Both the position numbers and the translations under genes were made by a program. Below, piece after piece: positions 22,812-33,911 of a DNA stretch of 64,000 nt (its first letter is position 1; the number at the start of each line of letters is the position of its first letter). The stretch covers positions 62,001 through 126,000 of the forward strand of contig JANUWF010002280.1 of NCBI GenBank assembly GCA_026120185.1, written 5' to 3'. Below the pieces are notes generated by a model that was not told the DNA's origin, ran no database searches, and saw only the letters and a program-made list of their open reading frames with translations. This DNA comes from Voacanga thouarsii. Its lineage: Eukaryota > Streptophyta > Magnoliopsida > Gentianales > Apocynaceae.

Positions 22812-24913
22812 GTGACAATGGAAAAGAATTTTGTAATAGCGACTTTACTCACTTCTATGATAAAAATGGAATCTTTCATAATTTTTCAGCATGCTATACA
22901 ATAAACCGAGTTATGTTAAGACCATTTTTAAGAAAAACTCCTTTTGAACTTATGTTTGACAAAACTCCTTCTATCTCTTATTTTAAAGTTTTTGGATGCA
23001 AATGTTTTGTTCTAAATACAAGAGATAATCTTGGAAAATTTGATAGCAAGTCCGATGGGGCTATATTTCTTGGATATTCTTCCAACAAGAAAGCTTATAG
23101 AGTATACAATAAAAGAACACTTTGTGTGGAAGAATTTGTGCATGTTGTATTTGATGAATCTAACATTTATACTTCAAAAAGAGATGATGATGATGATGAT
23201 GTGGGAAATTCAAATGAAGTTAAGTTAGATAAAGTGAAAGCTCCATCATTAGATACTCATGCAAAAAAGGAGGAAATCGAAGAATTACAGAATGAACAAG
23301 AGAAAGATCAAACTGAAGATTCTGAAAATTATAAATTGCCGAAGGATTGGAAATACAAATTAGGCCATCCAAAGGAGCAAATCATTGGAGATCCAAACCA
23401 AGGAGTTAAAACTCGACGGTATTTTATCGACAACTTTGCTCTTCTTTCAAATATTGAATCTAACAGTGTTGATATTGCATTACATGATGAATTTTGGATT
23501 ATTGCCATGCAAGAAGAGTTGAATCAATTCGAAAAAAATCAAGTTTGGAAACTTGTTCCTAGACCGCATGATCATCCTGTTATTGGAACAAAATGGGTTT
23601 TTAGAAACAAACTTGATAAAAATGGGGCTATAATTAGAAACAAAGCTAGATTAGTAGCTCAAGAATTTAATCAAGAGGAAGGTATTGACTATGATAAAAC
23701 ATTTGCTCCTGTTGCTAGACTAGAATCTATTCGAATGTTACTTGCCTTTGCATCTTTTAAAAACTTTATGCTATATCAAATGGATGTCAAAAGTGTTTTT
23801 CTAAATGGCTTTATTGAAGAAGAAGTGTACATTGAGTAGCCACCTGGTTTTACTCATGAACTTTTTCCAAATTATGTTTTCAAACTCTCTAAAGCTCTTT
23901 ATGGGGTTAAAGCAAGCTCCAAGAGCTTGGTATGAAAGACTTAGTGGTTTTCTAATCTCAAAAGGATTTTCTAAAGGCTTAATTGATAATACCTTGTTTA
24001 TCAAATCTGATTGTTCTGGTGACTTACTAATTGTCCAAATCTATGTTGATGATATTATTTTTGGCGCTACTAATGACTCTTTGTGCAAGATGTTTGCTAA
24101 GACTATGCAGCAAGAATTTGAAATGAGTATGATGAGAGAATTAAACTTCTTTCTCGGACTGCAAATTAAGCAAACAAAAGACGGAATCTTCATAAACCAA
24201 GCTAAATATGCCAAAGAGTTGCTCAAAAGGTTTGGAATGAATGAAGCAAAGGAAATCAGCACACCTATGAGGACGTCCATAAGACTTGACCAAGATAAAA
24301 AAGGTAAGAAGGTAGATGAACAAAAATTTAGAGGTATGATTGGAAGTCTACTATATTTTACTGCTAGTCGACCAGATATCATGTTTTCAGTATGTCTTTG
24401 TGCTCGATTTCAATCTTGTTCGAAGGAATCTCATTTGAGTGCAGTCAAATGCATACTTCGATATCTTATTGGGACATATGGTTATGGATTATGGTATCCT
24501 CGTACTAACACCTTTGACCTTATAGGATATACTGATGCAGATTATGCATGGTGTAAAGTTGAAAGAAAAAGTACTAGTGGCCATTGTCAATTTCTTGGAC
24601 ACTCACTGGTATCATGTCACAGTAAAAAACAAGCTTGCGTATCATTATCCACCACTGAGGCTGAATATATTGTAGCAGGAAGTTGTTGTGCTCATATCTT
24701 ATGGATGAAGAATACTCTGCAAGATTTTAATCTAAATTTTAATTGTGTATCTATAATGTGTGATAATACAAATGCTATCAATCTAACAAAAAATCCAGTG
24801 CAGCATTCGAGAACAAAGCACATTGAAGTTAAACATCACTCATCCGAGACCATGTACTCAAAGGAAATGTGTGTGTTGAATATGTTTCAACGGATGAACA
24901 ACTTGCAGATATC
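22812..24913 (+). pseudogene. Element B pol part 2: integrase remainder, reverse transcriptase, RNase H
   Basis: This starts with the second catalytic block SDNGKEF of integrase. An internal deletion near 22890 joins HNFSA to CYTINRV and removes the segment with the catalytic Glu. The region then continues through the copia integrase C-terminus (FKVFGCKCFV). The RT runs from about 23520, with TAG at 23837-23839, a 1-bp shift near 23905 and an intact YVDDIIFG at 24042-24065. RNase H has DADYAW, STTEAEYI and QHSRTKHIEVK, with another shift near 24838. It ends in ADI at the second solo LTR. Two long open stretches (22787-23839, 23905-24840) survive, but the gene is dead. Confidence 0.9.
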
Positions 24914-27038
24914 TGTTGGAAATATGCCCTCTTAAGACTAGTTTTCTGATGAAAATATCTAATATGTTAATAAAAGAATTTAGTTGTTGGAAATTGTTTG
25001 TGAAATACTTTTCTTTATTTGTGTATATTTTCGTTTGGAACAGACCCATTATGTATAAATAAGTGATCTATGTGAATGGAGGTCTTTCACAGTAAGGTAT
25101 GAATCATGGGTTATTTAAACACATAAACAGTTGTTCTTAACCGATTGATGAGGATGGGAATCTCGTCATGTTTAGGTTATTATGTTGTGAATTCCAAGTG
25201 GGGAATGGTTTACCTTTAGCCAATGAGTAATCCACTCACTTCATGACATAAGCGTATTTCGAATACGTAGAACAGGACCTGTAGTAGTGGTTTCTAAAAA
25301 GTACTATATGGTAGAAACCTAGACTATTACCGCTACAGCGTGGACTAGTATTCTATGACTTAAGTATGAGTTGGTGGTCTGGCGAAGTTGGAAGCATATG
25401 CTTTGATATACTATAGTTGAGGTTCTATCGGAGGGCCAATATACTTGTATGTTAGGTATGTGTGACTAGTTAGTTAAGATAGACTTGTACAAGATAGTTT
25501 CTACACCATATCACCCCTTGTGGTTGTCCAGATGATCTAAATATCTAAGGCCTTAGGAAAACATGACTTGGATGTTTGCTTTAGGGTTGCTCCCTTGGAA
25601 AGCGGGAACACTCCAAAAAGTCGTAGATCATTGGACTAGAGGCCTAAGGATGGTAGATATCTTTAGAGAGGTGTTAGTACACTTCTTCTCTCTAAATGTA
25701 CATCGATGTGTAGAGGGGTACTTTAGTCATTTTCACTTGTAGGCCGAAAACTCTGCTAATGCAGCATTGTCCTTAGGGTCAATATTTCCTTATAGTGATA
25801 TTAAGAAATATTTAAAATGTAAAATACATCTATTTATATAGTAGGGGTATTTTGGTCATTTTAGTATCCAAGCTGATGTGTCTTTTTGGTCCTCAGAATA
25901 GCCCGTAAGTCCTAATTAATTTTTGGGTTGAGAAAATGATCTCTGTTGAGAGAGTTTTATTTTATTCAGGAAGTCTAATTAATTATTGGACTGAAATAAA
26001 ATAAATAGAGAGAAATTTATTATCTAGTTTAGTGGGTTAATTAATTATTTAGGACTTTGGTCCAGTTTGAATAATTAGAAAATTAACCGGGATTTAAACT
26101 AGAGGAAAAATAATTATTATTTAATTATTTATTGGGTTATTTATTTATTTAAATCCCAAGAAATAAATAATTAAGATTTAATTATTTTTTGGTTCATTTG
26201 GGTTTATTTATTATTTATTAGGTTATTTATTTAATCCCAAAGAAAATAATTAATATTTATTATTTTAGATTTTTTGGGACGAAGAAAAATAATAAATATT
26301 ATTTTGGCCTAATAGCCTGGACCATAGGATTTTTTCGGACACAGTTTAGAAGAGTTTAGGTTGAAGTCAAATTTTATTTTGTAAATAATATTCGGGTATA
26401 AAATCTCGGGAATATTATTTTTATCAAAATAATTGTTTTTGGTTTCATGACTCTTGGCTTTCTGTGTGGAAAAATAAAATAAAAGAAAAAAATATAAAGA
26501 TATTTTTTCTTCGATGTCTCTTGGCTCTCCCTCTCTCGTGGCTTTTCTTCTTCACTTTGGCCTTTGGTTTTGAAACCAAAAGAAGCCAACCGAGAGGACA
26601 TTTATGTCTCTTGGTTTTCTGGCTTCTGGGTTTAGTTCATGAAGCCAGGGCCTATAAATATCAACCGAGGCAGTGAAGGAGATGTAATCCTCTGTGAGTT
26701 TTTTTTCCTTCTTCCTATTGTCTTTGCTCACCAAAAGAAATTATGGCTGGGTCATATTCCGTGAATTAAAAAGCCTAGCATTAAAGCTTCACCTAAGGAG
26801 AAGAAAGAATCGGAACCAGAGAAAGGAAAACTAGACAGTGGAAGCTTCACTGGAGATGCACTGGACGTTGAAGATGAAGCTGTTCTTGAATTTCAAATCA
26901 TTCAACTATATTCTTCAAGTTTTAAAGGCTTCAAGAGGTATGTTTCAAGCCCACCATGATGCTTCCATACTCTGATATGTTCATAATTCTCCATTTTCGT
27001 CCACTGAAGCATGCTCTGTAAATTTTCAAATTCCTTCA
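24914..27038 (+). repeat. Solo LTR of family A inside the element B RNase H
   Basis: A complete LTR of 2125 bp beginning TGTTGGAAATATGCCC and ending TTCCTTCA. It is flanked by the perfect target duplication ATATC (24909-24913 and 27039-27043). The interrupted codons ADI and FTKLLAEDRF on either side join exactly. It keeps a TATAAATA box at 26653-26660. Confidence 0.95.
26653..26660 (+). promoter_or_regulatory. TATA box of the solo LTR
   Basis: TATAAATA in the context GGGCCTATAAATATCAACCG, equivalent to 658-665. A solo LTR with a preserved core promoter could still start transcription into element B. Confidence 0.5.
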
Positions 27039-27112
27039 ATATCTTCACTAAACTTCTAGCTGAGGACAGGTTCAACAACTTGAGAAGAGGTTTTGGTATT
27101 ACAAGAATTTGA
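27039..27112 (+). pseudogene. Element B pol 3' end
   Basis: The last 22 codons of pol after the solo LTR: IFTKLLAEDRFNNLRRGFG followed by ITRI and TGA at 27110-27112. The terminal RNase H motif of copia pol is present. Confidence 0.88.
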
Positions 27113-27548
27113 TAACTAATTCTTTTGTGTAAGTTCTTCTTGTGCAGGAATTGTGAAGAAAAAAGGTTTTGGAAACAAAACTCTACATCCGAAATATCTT
27201 GTTCTTGTTTTGGACGCTTTGCTAGAATCCAATTCCTTCATCCAAAATGCATTTCAGGAAAACACTCTTTTGGATATCGATTTCAGACCTGGTCTTGATC
27301 CAAAATCAATGCTTAATATTCTTTTATTCCAAATTTCGTGTTTCAAAAAATTGGTTTGCGCATTTTTCAAAACTCCTCAGAAAAACATATGTTTCCAAGG
27401 CATTTTGTTCTCACATTTTTCTAAACATTCAAAGCTATCTGATTTTCTCTTTCTCGAAACCCTTGAAACCGTCATTCTTCCAAAACAATTCCTTCGTGCT
27501 CTTCTTCTCTGAAAACCCAAAAAGCCCTGAAAAAGCTTGAATCTTTCA
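27113..27548 (+). other. Spacer between pol and ORF3 of element B
   Basis: AT-rich, with overlapping open frames in two phases and no recognisable domain. TTCTTGTGCAG at about 27136-27146 looks like a splice acceptor. That could be how the third ORF is expressed, but no donor was identified. Confidence 0.4.
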
Positions 27549-28973
27549 ATGGCAAAAACTAAATCTACCATTCCAAAACCGAAAAAGGAGCAAAAGCTTC
27601 TCCGATGAAACAGAAAAAGGTTTCGGGTTCATCAAAAGGCAAAGCTAAAGAAGCTTCTCCTCAGCCTCACTTCTCGACTTCCCATTATGATTCGTCTGAA
27701 TCATCCTCCGAACAACTGAGTTCTGCAAATTAGGTACCCCGTTTTCTTGACTCAAGTGTGAATCTGAATACAATGATTGGGTTGCAAGAAATCGAACTGT
27801 GATCTCTGGCTATCGGGTTAATCATCCCGCCTTCCTAAATTTGTCTAATATTCTGGACATGTTTGATCATATTGGGTGGGGAAGTTTGTTGTCAGTTGAT
27901 GAGAAAATATATACTCCTCTAGTCTTGGAATTTTGCGCTAATTTGAGAAAAGGAAAGCTAGAAGAAACTGAGGGAGGTTTTATGATTAAATGGTATGTGT
28001 CAAGAGTAAAGGGCAGAGAAATAGAATTTGATCATAGGCTGTTTAATAGAATTTGTGATGTTAAAGATGTCAGCTTTCATTACTTTGAGATGAACAAATT
28101 TTCTGAGGGAAAAGAAATTTTTTATCTGAAAAATTTTGAAAAACTGTTCACTGGAGGGAAAAGCTTTGAGAGTTCTGAAAATAGGAACTCAAAATGGCTG
28201 AATGGGACGGGTAGAATCTTGCATTGCATGGTGTCTACCATGATTGTCCATAGTTCTGGTCACAAGACTTCTATAAGCATTTTGCAAATGGCGATAATGC
28301 TAGTTTGGCTGAAAAAACACAAATAAATTTTGGATTTCTGGCAACCAAGCTTATGTTGCAGTCTCGAAACACCTCAAGCAAAGCTCTTCCTTTTGGAAAT
28401 TTGTTGACAAAAGTCTTTGAGTTTTTTAAAGTTGATTTAAACTCTGTCCCATGTGATCCCTCAAAAATGAATATTTACAGCTATGACTCCTTTAAAAAGA
28501 TGGGATATGTAAGAGAGGGAAATACTTGGAAATTGTTGAGAGAATCTGCTGGGAAAGAGAAAGAAAATTTGATGAAAATCAAGAAAGAAGGGAAGTCAGG
28601 TCTTAAAAGAAAATTTGATACAGAAGGAACTGCTTCGGACTTCGGGCTATCTGAAACTACTCTGAATGCAATAAGCTTTTTTGCAGAGAAATTGGAATCT
28701 CTTAGTTCAGATATAAAAAGTCTTGGAAACAGACTATCTGTCCTTGAGCAATCTAAAACTTCTGAGCATGAAAAAGCTGAAAATAAATCTGAACTGCCTA
28801 TGGACAAAAAGGATTCCTCTCCTGAAATTTCTCCTGCAACCTCTCCTGAACCATCTCTTCCATCTTCTCCCGTTCAGAAAACAGAAACTCCTCCTCCTTC
28901 TCCTAAGCCAAAACCCCTCAGGCAAAAGGCAGAAACATGTTGTTGTGAAGAGGAAATCCAACAGGATTACTAG
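27549..28973 (+). pseudogene. Element B third ORF (Sirevirus env-like position), broken
   Basis: The ATG at 27549 starts MAKTKSTIPKPKKEQK and is broken by TGA at 27606-27608. Coding resumes in shifted frames to about 28320 and then 28305-28973. The central part (NILDMFDHIGWGSLLSVDEK through SRVKGREIEFDHRLFNRI) resembles the plant retroelement domain annotated as putative plant transposon protein (PF20167, my recognition). The C-terminal part has a coiled-coil-like stretch (LESLSSDIKSLGNRLSVLEQ) and a Ser-Pro-rich tail ending CCCEEEIQQDY. Sireviruses are known to carry an extra ORF in this place, sometimes called env-like. I see no signal peptide or clear membrane segment, so an envelope role is not supported here. 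Confidence 0.7.
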
Positions 28974-30312
28974 TCAGATTTCAAAGCGTGGTGCTGGATC
29001 TAAGTCTGAGATAAGCCATATTGCATAGACTGTTTTCTTGGGTAGCACAAAGGGCTGATGACCAACTTACTTTTTGCACCGTTGAACAATTTATTTTCAG
29101 TCATTTACATTTTCGTTTTTTGGATAATTACTCATACTTGTTTAAGTTTAATCCTCTATCCTAACTATTATCTATCTGCTGTCTATTAACTGGATCATAT
29201 TTCTCCGTTTGCTATGCTTCTTTTTGATTGATGACAAAGGGGGAGAAATAGAAATGTTATATTGCAGTAAGAATATTATGGGGATTACCTGATGATCTAT
29301 GGGGAGAAATATAAATGCTATATTATTGGCGCAGTAAGGATATTATGGGATTATCAGATGATCTATGACAGTAAATATAAAGGGAGAGTTACTGTAAAAA
29401 TGTTATGTTGATCTGTGAAAATCTGAATGTTGGTCTGTGAAAATATTATGGTCTGCATAACTGTCGACATGATGTTGTTTGCATTCACTAGGAAGAAAAA
29501 ATTATGCTAGTCTGAAAATATTATAGTCTGCATATATGCTGTATGAAATTGTTGGTATGCAGTAACTGATAGAAAATGTAAAGTCTACATGATATGGATT
29601 TTGCATAATAATCTAATTTGAATTCCATAACTGATGAATTGAAATTGGACTGATTATATATGGCTTTCTGATCTGCGAAGTAATTGCTATGAAAGTTGGA
29701 ACCGTTCTGATAAATTGAAATTGTTTGTGGGAAAAGAAAAAATGTTGGGCAGTTGCTAAATTTTAAGAAAACTGCATAAACTGTTATGAACTGCATGAAT
29801 TACTTCTGGCATGAATAGTTACCCATACAGAATTCTGAATGATAATTGGATCTTTGAAACAAAATTCTGTGATAAATTTTTTGGTGCATCGAATCAGGGG
29901 GAGTTTTGGACTCAGAAACTTCGTATCCAAAACAAATATTCTTATAAGCAGTTTTTGCAAAATGTTTTAGACTTCCAAAAGCCCCGTCCAAAAATATATT
30001 CTGAAATCACACATTATTCCAAAACGATTTTGGATACACTTTCTAGATGAATAAATCGTTACCTCTTCTATTCCCTCTAATGTTCGAAATTATCACATAA
30101 GCATATATTTAGGGGGAGCATTTTAGTATTTTATCTCTATCAAATTACTATGAATACTTATATAGAGATATGATATGCTTTAGGATCATTGAGATTTGCT
30201 TACAATTTTTTTGATCATAAGATCTCCTTGAGACTTATACTGTAAGATTACATTTATTCTCTATTTACATATCAAATGTGTCATATTTGTCATCACTCAA
30301 AAAGGGGGAGAT
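28974..30312 (+). other. Element B 3' untranslated region with multiple polypurine tracts
   Basis: Non-coding. It contains GGGGGAGA-type purine runs at about 29236-29248, 29300-29308, 29379-29388, 29896-29903 and 30111-30118. The proper polypurine tract AAAAAGGGGGAGAT at 30299-30312 abuts the 3' LTR. Between 29240 and 29540 short phrases such as ATATTATGG and GATGATCTATG recur imperfectly. Multiplied polypurine tracts are an established Sirevirus feature. Confidence 0.75.
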
Positions 30313-30838
30313 TGTTAGCCCTAAAGGCTTTCCTTTATGTTTTGATTTACGACAAACGTTGATATGGACTAACGTGTCAATTTATTGTGATAGGACATGA
30401 TTGACCTTTATTCTTCTAAAGTCTTCAGATAAGAATTGTTGGTGACTCCTTCATCACTGATTTCAAGATTAGAAGTTCAAATGCAAGTATAAGGAGTTAT
30501 ATATCAAGGAAGCTCTTTATGAAGAATATTAGACTAGGAAGTATCATTAAGGTATATCTATTATTTCCTATGTCCTCTTATCTTTTGATTCATTTGACTT
30601 TACCTTGAAGCTTCAAAGGAGACAATTTTCAAAGTATTTTGGATGGTACAGTTTGAATCCAAAAGGTTCATCTAAAATCCTATAAATCGGGTTGAAAATT
30701 GTCTGTCAGGGATGTGCCATTTTGGACTTAACTTTTGGATGCATCTTCGTCTAAAACCCGAGTCCAAAACTCGGATGAGTTTAAACTAAAAAATTTATAG
30801 CCGTTTTTTATGACTATTGGCACTCCACTTTCTGGCTC

Positions 30839-30846
30839 TATAAATA
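30839..30846 (+). promoter_or_regulatory. TATA box of the element B 3' LTR
   Basis: TATAAATA, same context as 3257-3264 in the 5' LTR. Confidence 0.55.
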
Positions 30847-31051
30847 GCCTTTAAAGCAAGATTTCAAGTAAGATTTTTGAAACATTCATCTTAGAAACAC
30901 TATTGCTCAATATCTTTAAAAATCTCCTTTTATCTTAGCTTCAAAGTAAGTTCATTGTGTATCAAAGATAAAAGTATCTTGTGGTTTGTATTCGAGAGTA
31001 TATCTGCTCAAGTAAGTGTGCTTATCTCTGTTCTATTGATTTTCCATTCTC

Positions 31052-31295
31052 TGTTGTATGTTCAAGGTTGTGTGGTAAAACCCATAGGGGTGATCCTTGT
31101 GTGTATGTTCAAGGTCGTATGGTAAAACCCATAGGGGTGATCCTTGTTGTGTGTATGTTCAAGGTTGTGTGGTAAAACCCATAGGAGTGATCCTTGTTGT
31201 GTGTTCAAGATTGTGTGGTAAAACCCATAGGGGTGATCCTTATTGTGTGAATGTTCAAGGTTGTGGTGTAAAACCCATAGGGGTGAGCCTTGATG
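31052..31295 (+). repeat. Five-copy 46-48 bp tandem repeat in the element B 3' LTR
   Basis: The phrase GTTCAAGGTTGTGTGG followed by AAAACCCATAGGGGTGATCC recurs five times with small differences. The 5' LTR copy (3474-3518) has only one unit before the gypsy insertion point. The repeats lie downstream of the TATA box, so in the transcribed part of the LTR. Confidence 0.9.
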
Positions 31296-31682
31296 TGTTT
31301 TGAGAGGTTGTGTAAAACCTAGTGTGGTGATCCTCTCTTGTATGTGGCTGTTTCATTAAGTGAGGTTAATGAAATAGAGTTGAAAATCCTTAAGTGTGAG
31401 GCTTAAGGTAGTGGACGTAGATCATTGTGATTGAACTACTATACATCTCTTGTCTAATTTTAATTCAGTAGTTCTTGTACTATTTTTATGTTCTTTCACA
31501 GTCTAAATCTGGATACACATCTACGAGTGCTTGGATAGCTTTCAATGCATCAATAAAGTCAGTCCAAGTATCTTGGTGATCATCCTTGTTCAGCATTTTA
31601 GACTCTTCGAAAAAATTATTTTTGCTTGCCAAAAACCTTATTCATCCCCTCCCCCCACCCCCCCCCCCTCTAAGATTTTTCA

Positions 31683-33331
31683 GAGAGCTTTCACAGTAAG
31701 GTATGGATCATGGGTTACTTAATACATAAATGTTCGTTCTTAACCGATTGATGAGAATGAGAATCTTATCATGTCTAGGTTATTATGTTGTGAATTCTAA
31801 ATGGGGAATGGCTTATCTTTTGCCAGTGAGTAGTCCACTCACTTCATGACATAAGCGTATTTCGAATACTTAGAACATGACCTGTAGTAGTGGTTTCTTA
31901 AAAGTACTATATGGTAGAAGCCTAGACTACTACCGCTACAGCATGGACTAGTACTCTACGACTTGAGTATGAGTTGGTGGTCTGACGAAGTTGGAGGCAT
32001 ATACTTTGATATGCTATAGTTGAGGTTCTATCGTAGGGTCAATATACTTACATGTTGGGTATGTGTGACTAGTTAGTTAAGACAGACTTGTACAAGATAA
32101 TTTCTATACTATATCGTCCCTTGTGGTTGTCTGAATGATCTAAATATCCAAAGCCCTGGGAAACATAACTTGGATGTTTGCTTTAGAGTAGCTCCCTTGA
32201 AAAGCGAAAACACTTCAGAAAGTCGTGGATCATTGGACTAAAGACCTAAGGATGGTAGATGTCATTTAGAGATGTGTTAGTACACTTCTTCCTCTCTAAA
32301 TGTATGGCGATGTATAGAGGGGTATTTTAGTCATTACACCTGTAGGTCGGAGACTTTGCTAATACAACATTATCATTGGAGTCAATATTTCTTTATGGTG
32401 ATATTAGAAAATATTTTAAATGCAAAATACAGCTATTTATATAGCAAGGGTATTTTGGTCATTTTAGTAGCTAAGGCGGTGTGTCTTTTGGTCCCCAGTA
32501 TAGACCGTGAGTCCTAATTAAATATGGGCTAAGAAATTGATCTTAAATTAAATGAAACTATTTTTTTAAATAGACTGATTTAATTATTATGCTAGAATAA
32601 AATAAAGGTACATGGAGGGAGAATTAATTAAATTAGTTTGGTGGGTTAATTAATTATTCAGGCTTTGGCCCAGTTTGAATAATTAGGATTAATGTGGGAC
32701 TAAACTAATTTAGACTCATTTAATTGGATTGGTTTATTTGGGCTGGAAAATTAATTATTTGTTTGGCCATTAAGTTGGTTCTAACTAGAGTAATTAATTA
32801 AGTCTAATAGGCTAAATTAAAAGTCCAATGGCCCAGTCCAATTTAACCTAGAGTTTTTATTTAGGTTAAACAGGAGGATTGGGAGAAGGTTGAATCATCG
32901 TTGTTTTCCACACAGCTGAGATGGCTTCTTCTCTGTAGAGCCAGATGTCTCTCTCTCTATCTCTCCAGAAAATTCCCTAGCTCGTTAGTTGTTCACCAAA
33001 CGGAAGTTAGGCAGGCCATATACTGGAAGACCGAGAGTTCGACGTTCATATACATGCAAGGGTGGAGTAGGAGGCTTGCAGGAATCGTACCAGAGGCTTC
33101 TACTAGCACACCTACACCGGTTACACACGTTCTGGTACAGTCAACGCTTAGAACGAGGAAAAGAAGTAAAATTTTTAAAACCTCAGGATTAGGATAGTGC
33201 GCAACTGGCGCCGGCTAGGGCTGCCGGAGCCGGCGCCGGCCCTGCCCTGGAATCCCTGTTCTTGTTTTTTCTAATTTTTTTATGTTCGTTTCCACTGCGT
33301 GCTTCGTGTTTTCCCGTTTTCCACGCCTTCA
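31683..33331 (+). repeat. A' 3' LTR, right segment
   Basis: After the target duplication GAGAG the family-A LTR resumes with CTTTCACAGTAAGGTATGG. It follows the other copies closely to about 32500 and then in increasingly divergent form (GGTTAATTAATTATTCAGG near 32645). It ends GCCTTCA at 33331, matching the CCTTCA terminus of the family. A GC-rich palindrome-like stretch rich in GCCGGC lies near 33200-33245. Together with 2543-2710 the LTR is about 1.8 kb. The divergence makes this the oldest family-A copy here. Confidence 0.72.
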
Positions 33332-33911
33332 CTTTCACCATATAATATCTTATTCGGTTTAGAGTATAGAATTAGTGTCAACTCCCTCTAGAATATTGAT
33401 TAATTCTTGCCTGAATATTTTGGTGATTGTTCCCGGAATCTATTACTCATCATATATATCAATTGGATTATTTTCAACACATAATTGCCTTGACCAATGA
33501 CTTATTGAGTAATGATTCGTACAAGTGTCCATGTGATATTCATTCCTACTATTAGGAGTGGTGAATCCTTTTTTGACCCTTTCAATTACTTTCTTTTACT
33601 TCATATTGTCCACAATGTCTATCTTGTAGGCAGTCTTGTAAGGACTCCAGAGATTGGAATCAAAGTATAGCGCTTAGCAAATAAAATACCTTGGAGTTTT
33701 CAAATCTAATGATACTTGCATATTTACTATAATGAGATTCTATGACTAGTACTAAATAGTTATTCATATAATTATCTCATAGGTAGGTACTCCAATATAC
33801 TTGTTCAAGTAACAAGCATCCATGTGTTAACTTTGAGTATCACAATACTCACGGTTGTGAGAACCACCGCTTAATCAAATCAAGAAGTATAACACGTGTT
33901 AATCTTAATGT
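33332..33911 (-). repeat. LTR D (unrelated copia-type LTR), left segment
   Basis: This is not related to families A, B or C. Joined across element A'' (dropping one AATGT) it reads continuously into 50349-50605, which ends with the reverse complement of TGTTAGGATTGTGCC, a copia-like LTR start. It is therefore probably a minus-strand LTR, cut at 33331 by the insertion of A' and at 33907-33911 by A''. It has no coding sequence. Confidence 0.5.

Larger units (their letters stand above)
2711..31682 (+). mobile_element. Element B: Sirevirus-type Ty1/copia retrotransposon with nested insertions
   Basis: The two LTRs (2711-3518 plus 17669-18020, and 30313-31682) begin TGTTAGCCCTAA and end TTTTTCA. 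The flanking 5 bp are GAGAT (2706-2710) and GAGAG (31683-31687), a target duplication with one later change. Inside lie an initiator-Met tRNA primer site, a long gag with two zinc knuckles, a pol in copia order (protease, integrase, RT, RNase H), a third ORF, and a 3' untranslated region with several polypurine tracts. The third ORF, multiplied polypurine tracts and extended gag are known hallmarks of Sireviruses. The element carries gypsy element C in its 5' LTR and two family-A solo LTRs in pol. It is defective. Confidence 0.88.
30313..31682 (+). repeat. Element B 3' LTR
   Basis: 1370 bp, starting TGTTAGCCCTAAAGGC and ending GATTTTTCA. It is complete, unlike the 5' copy. It holds the TATA box 30839-30846, a tandem repeat block (about 31052-31295) and a C-rich run near 31648-31668. 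Confidence 0.92.
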
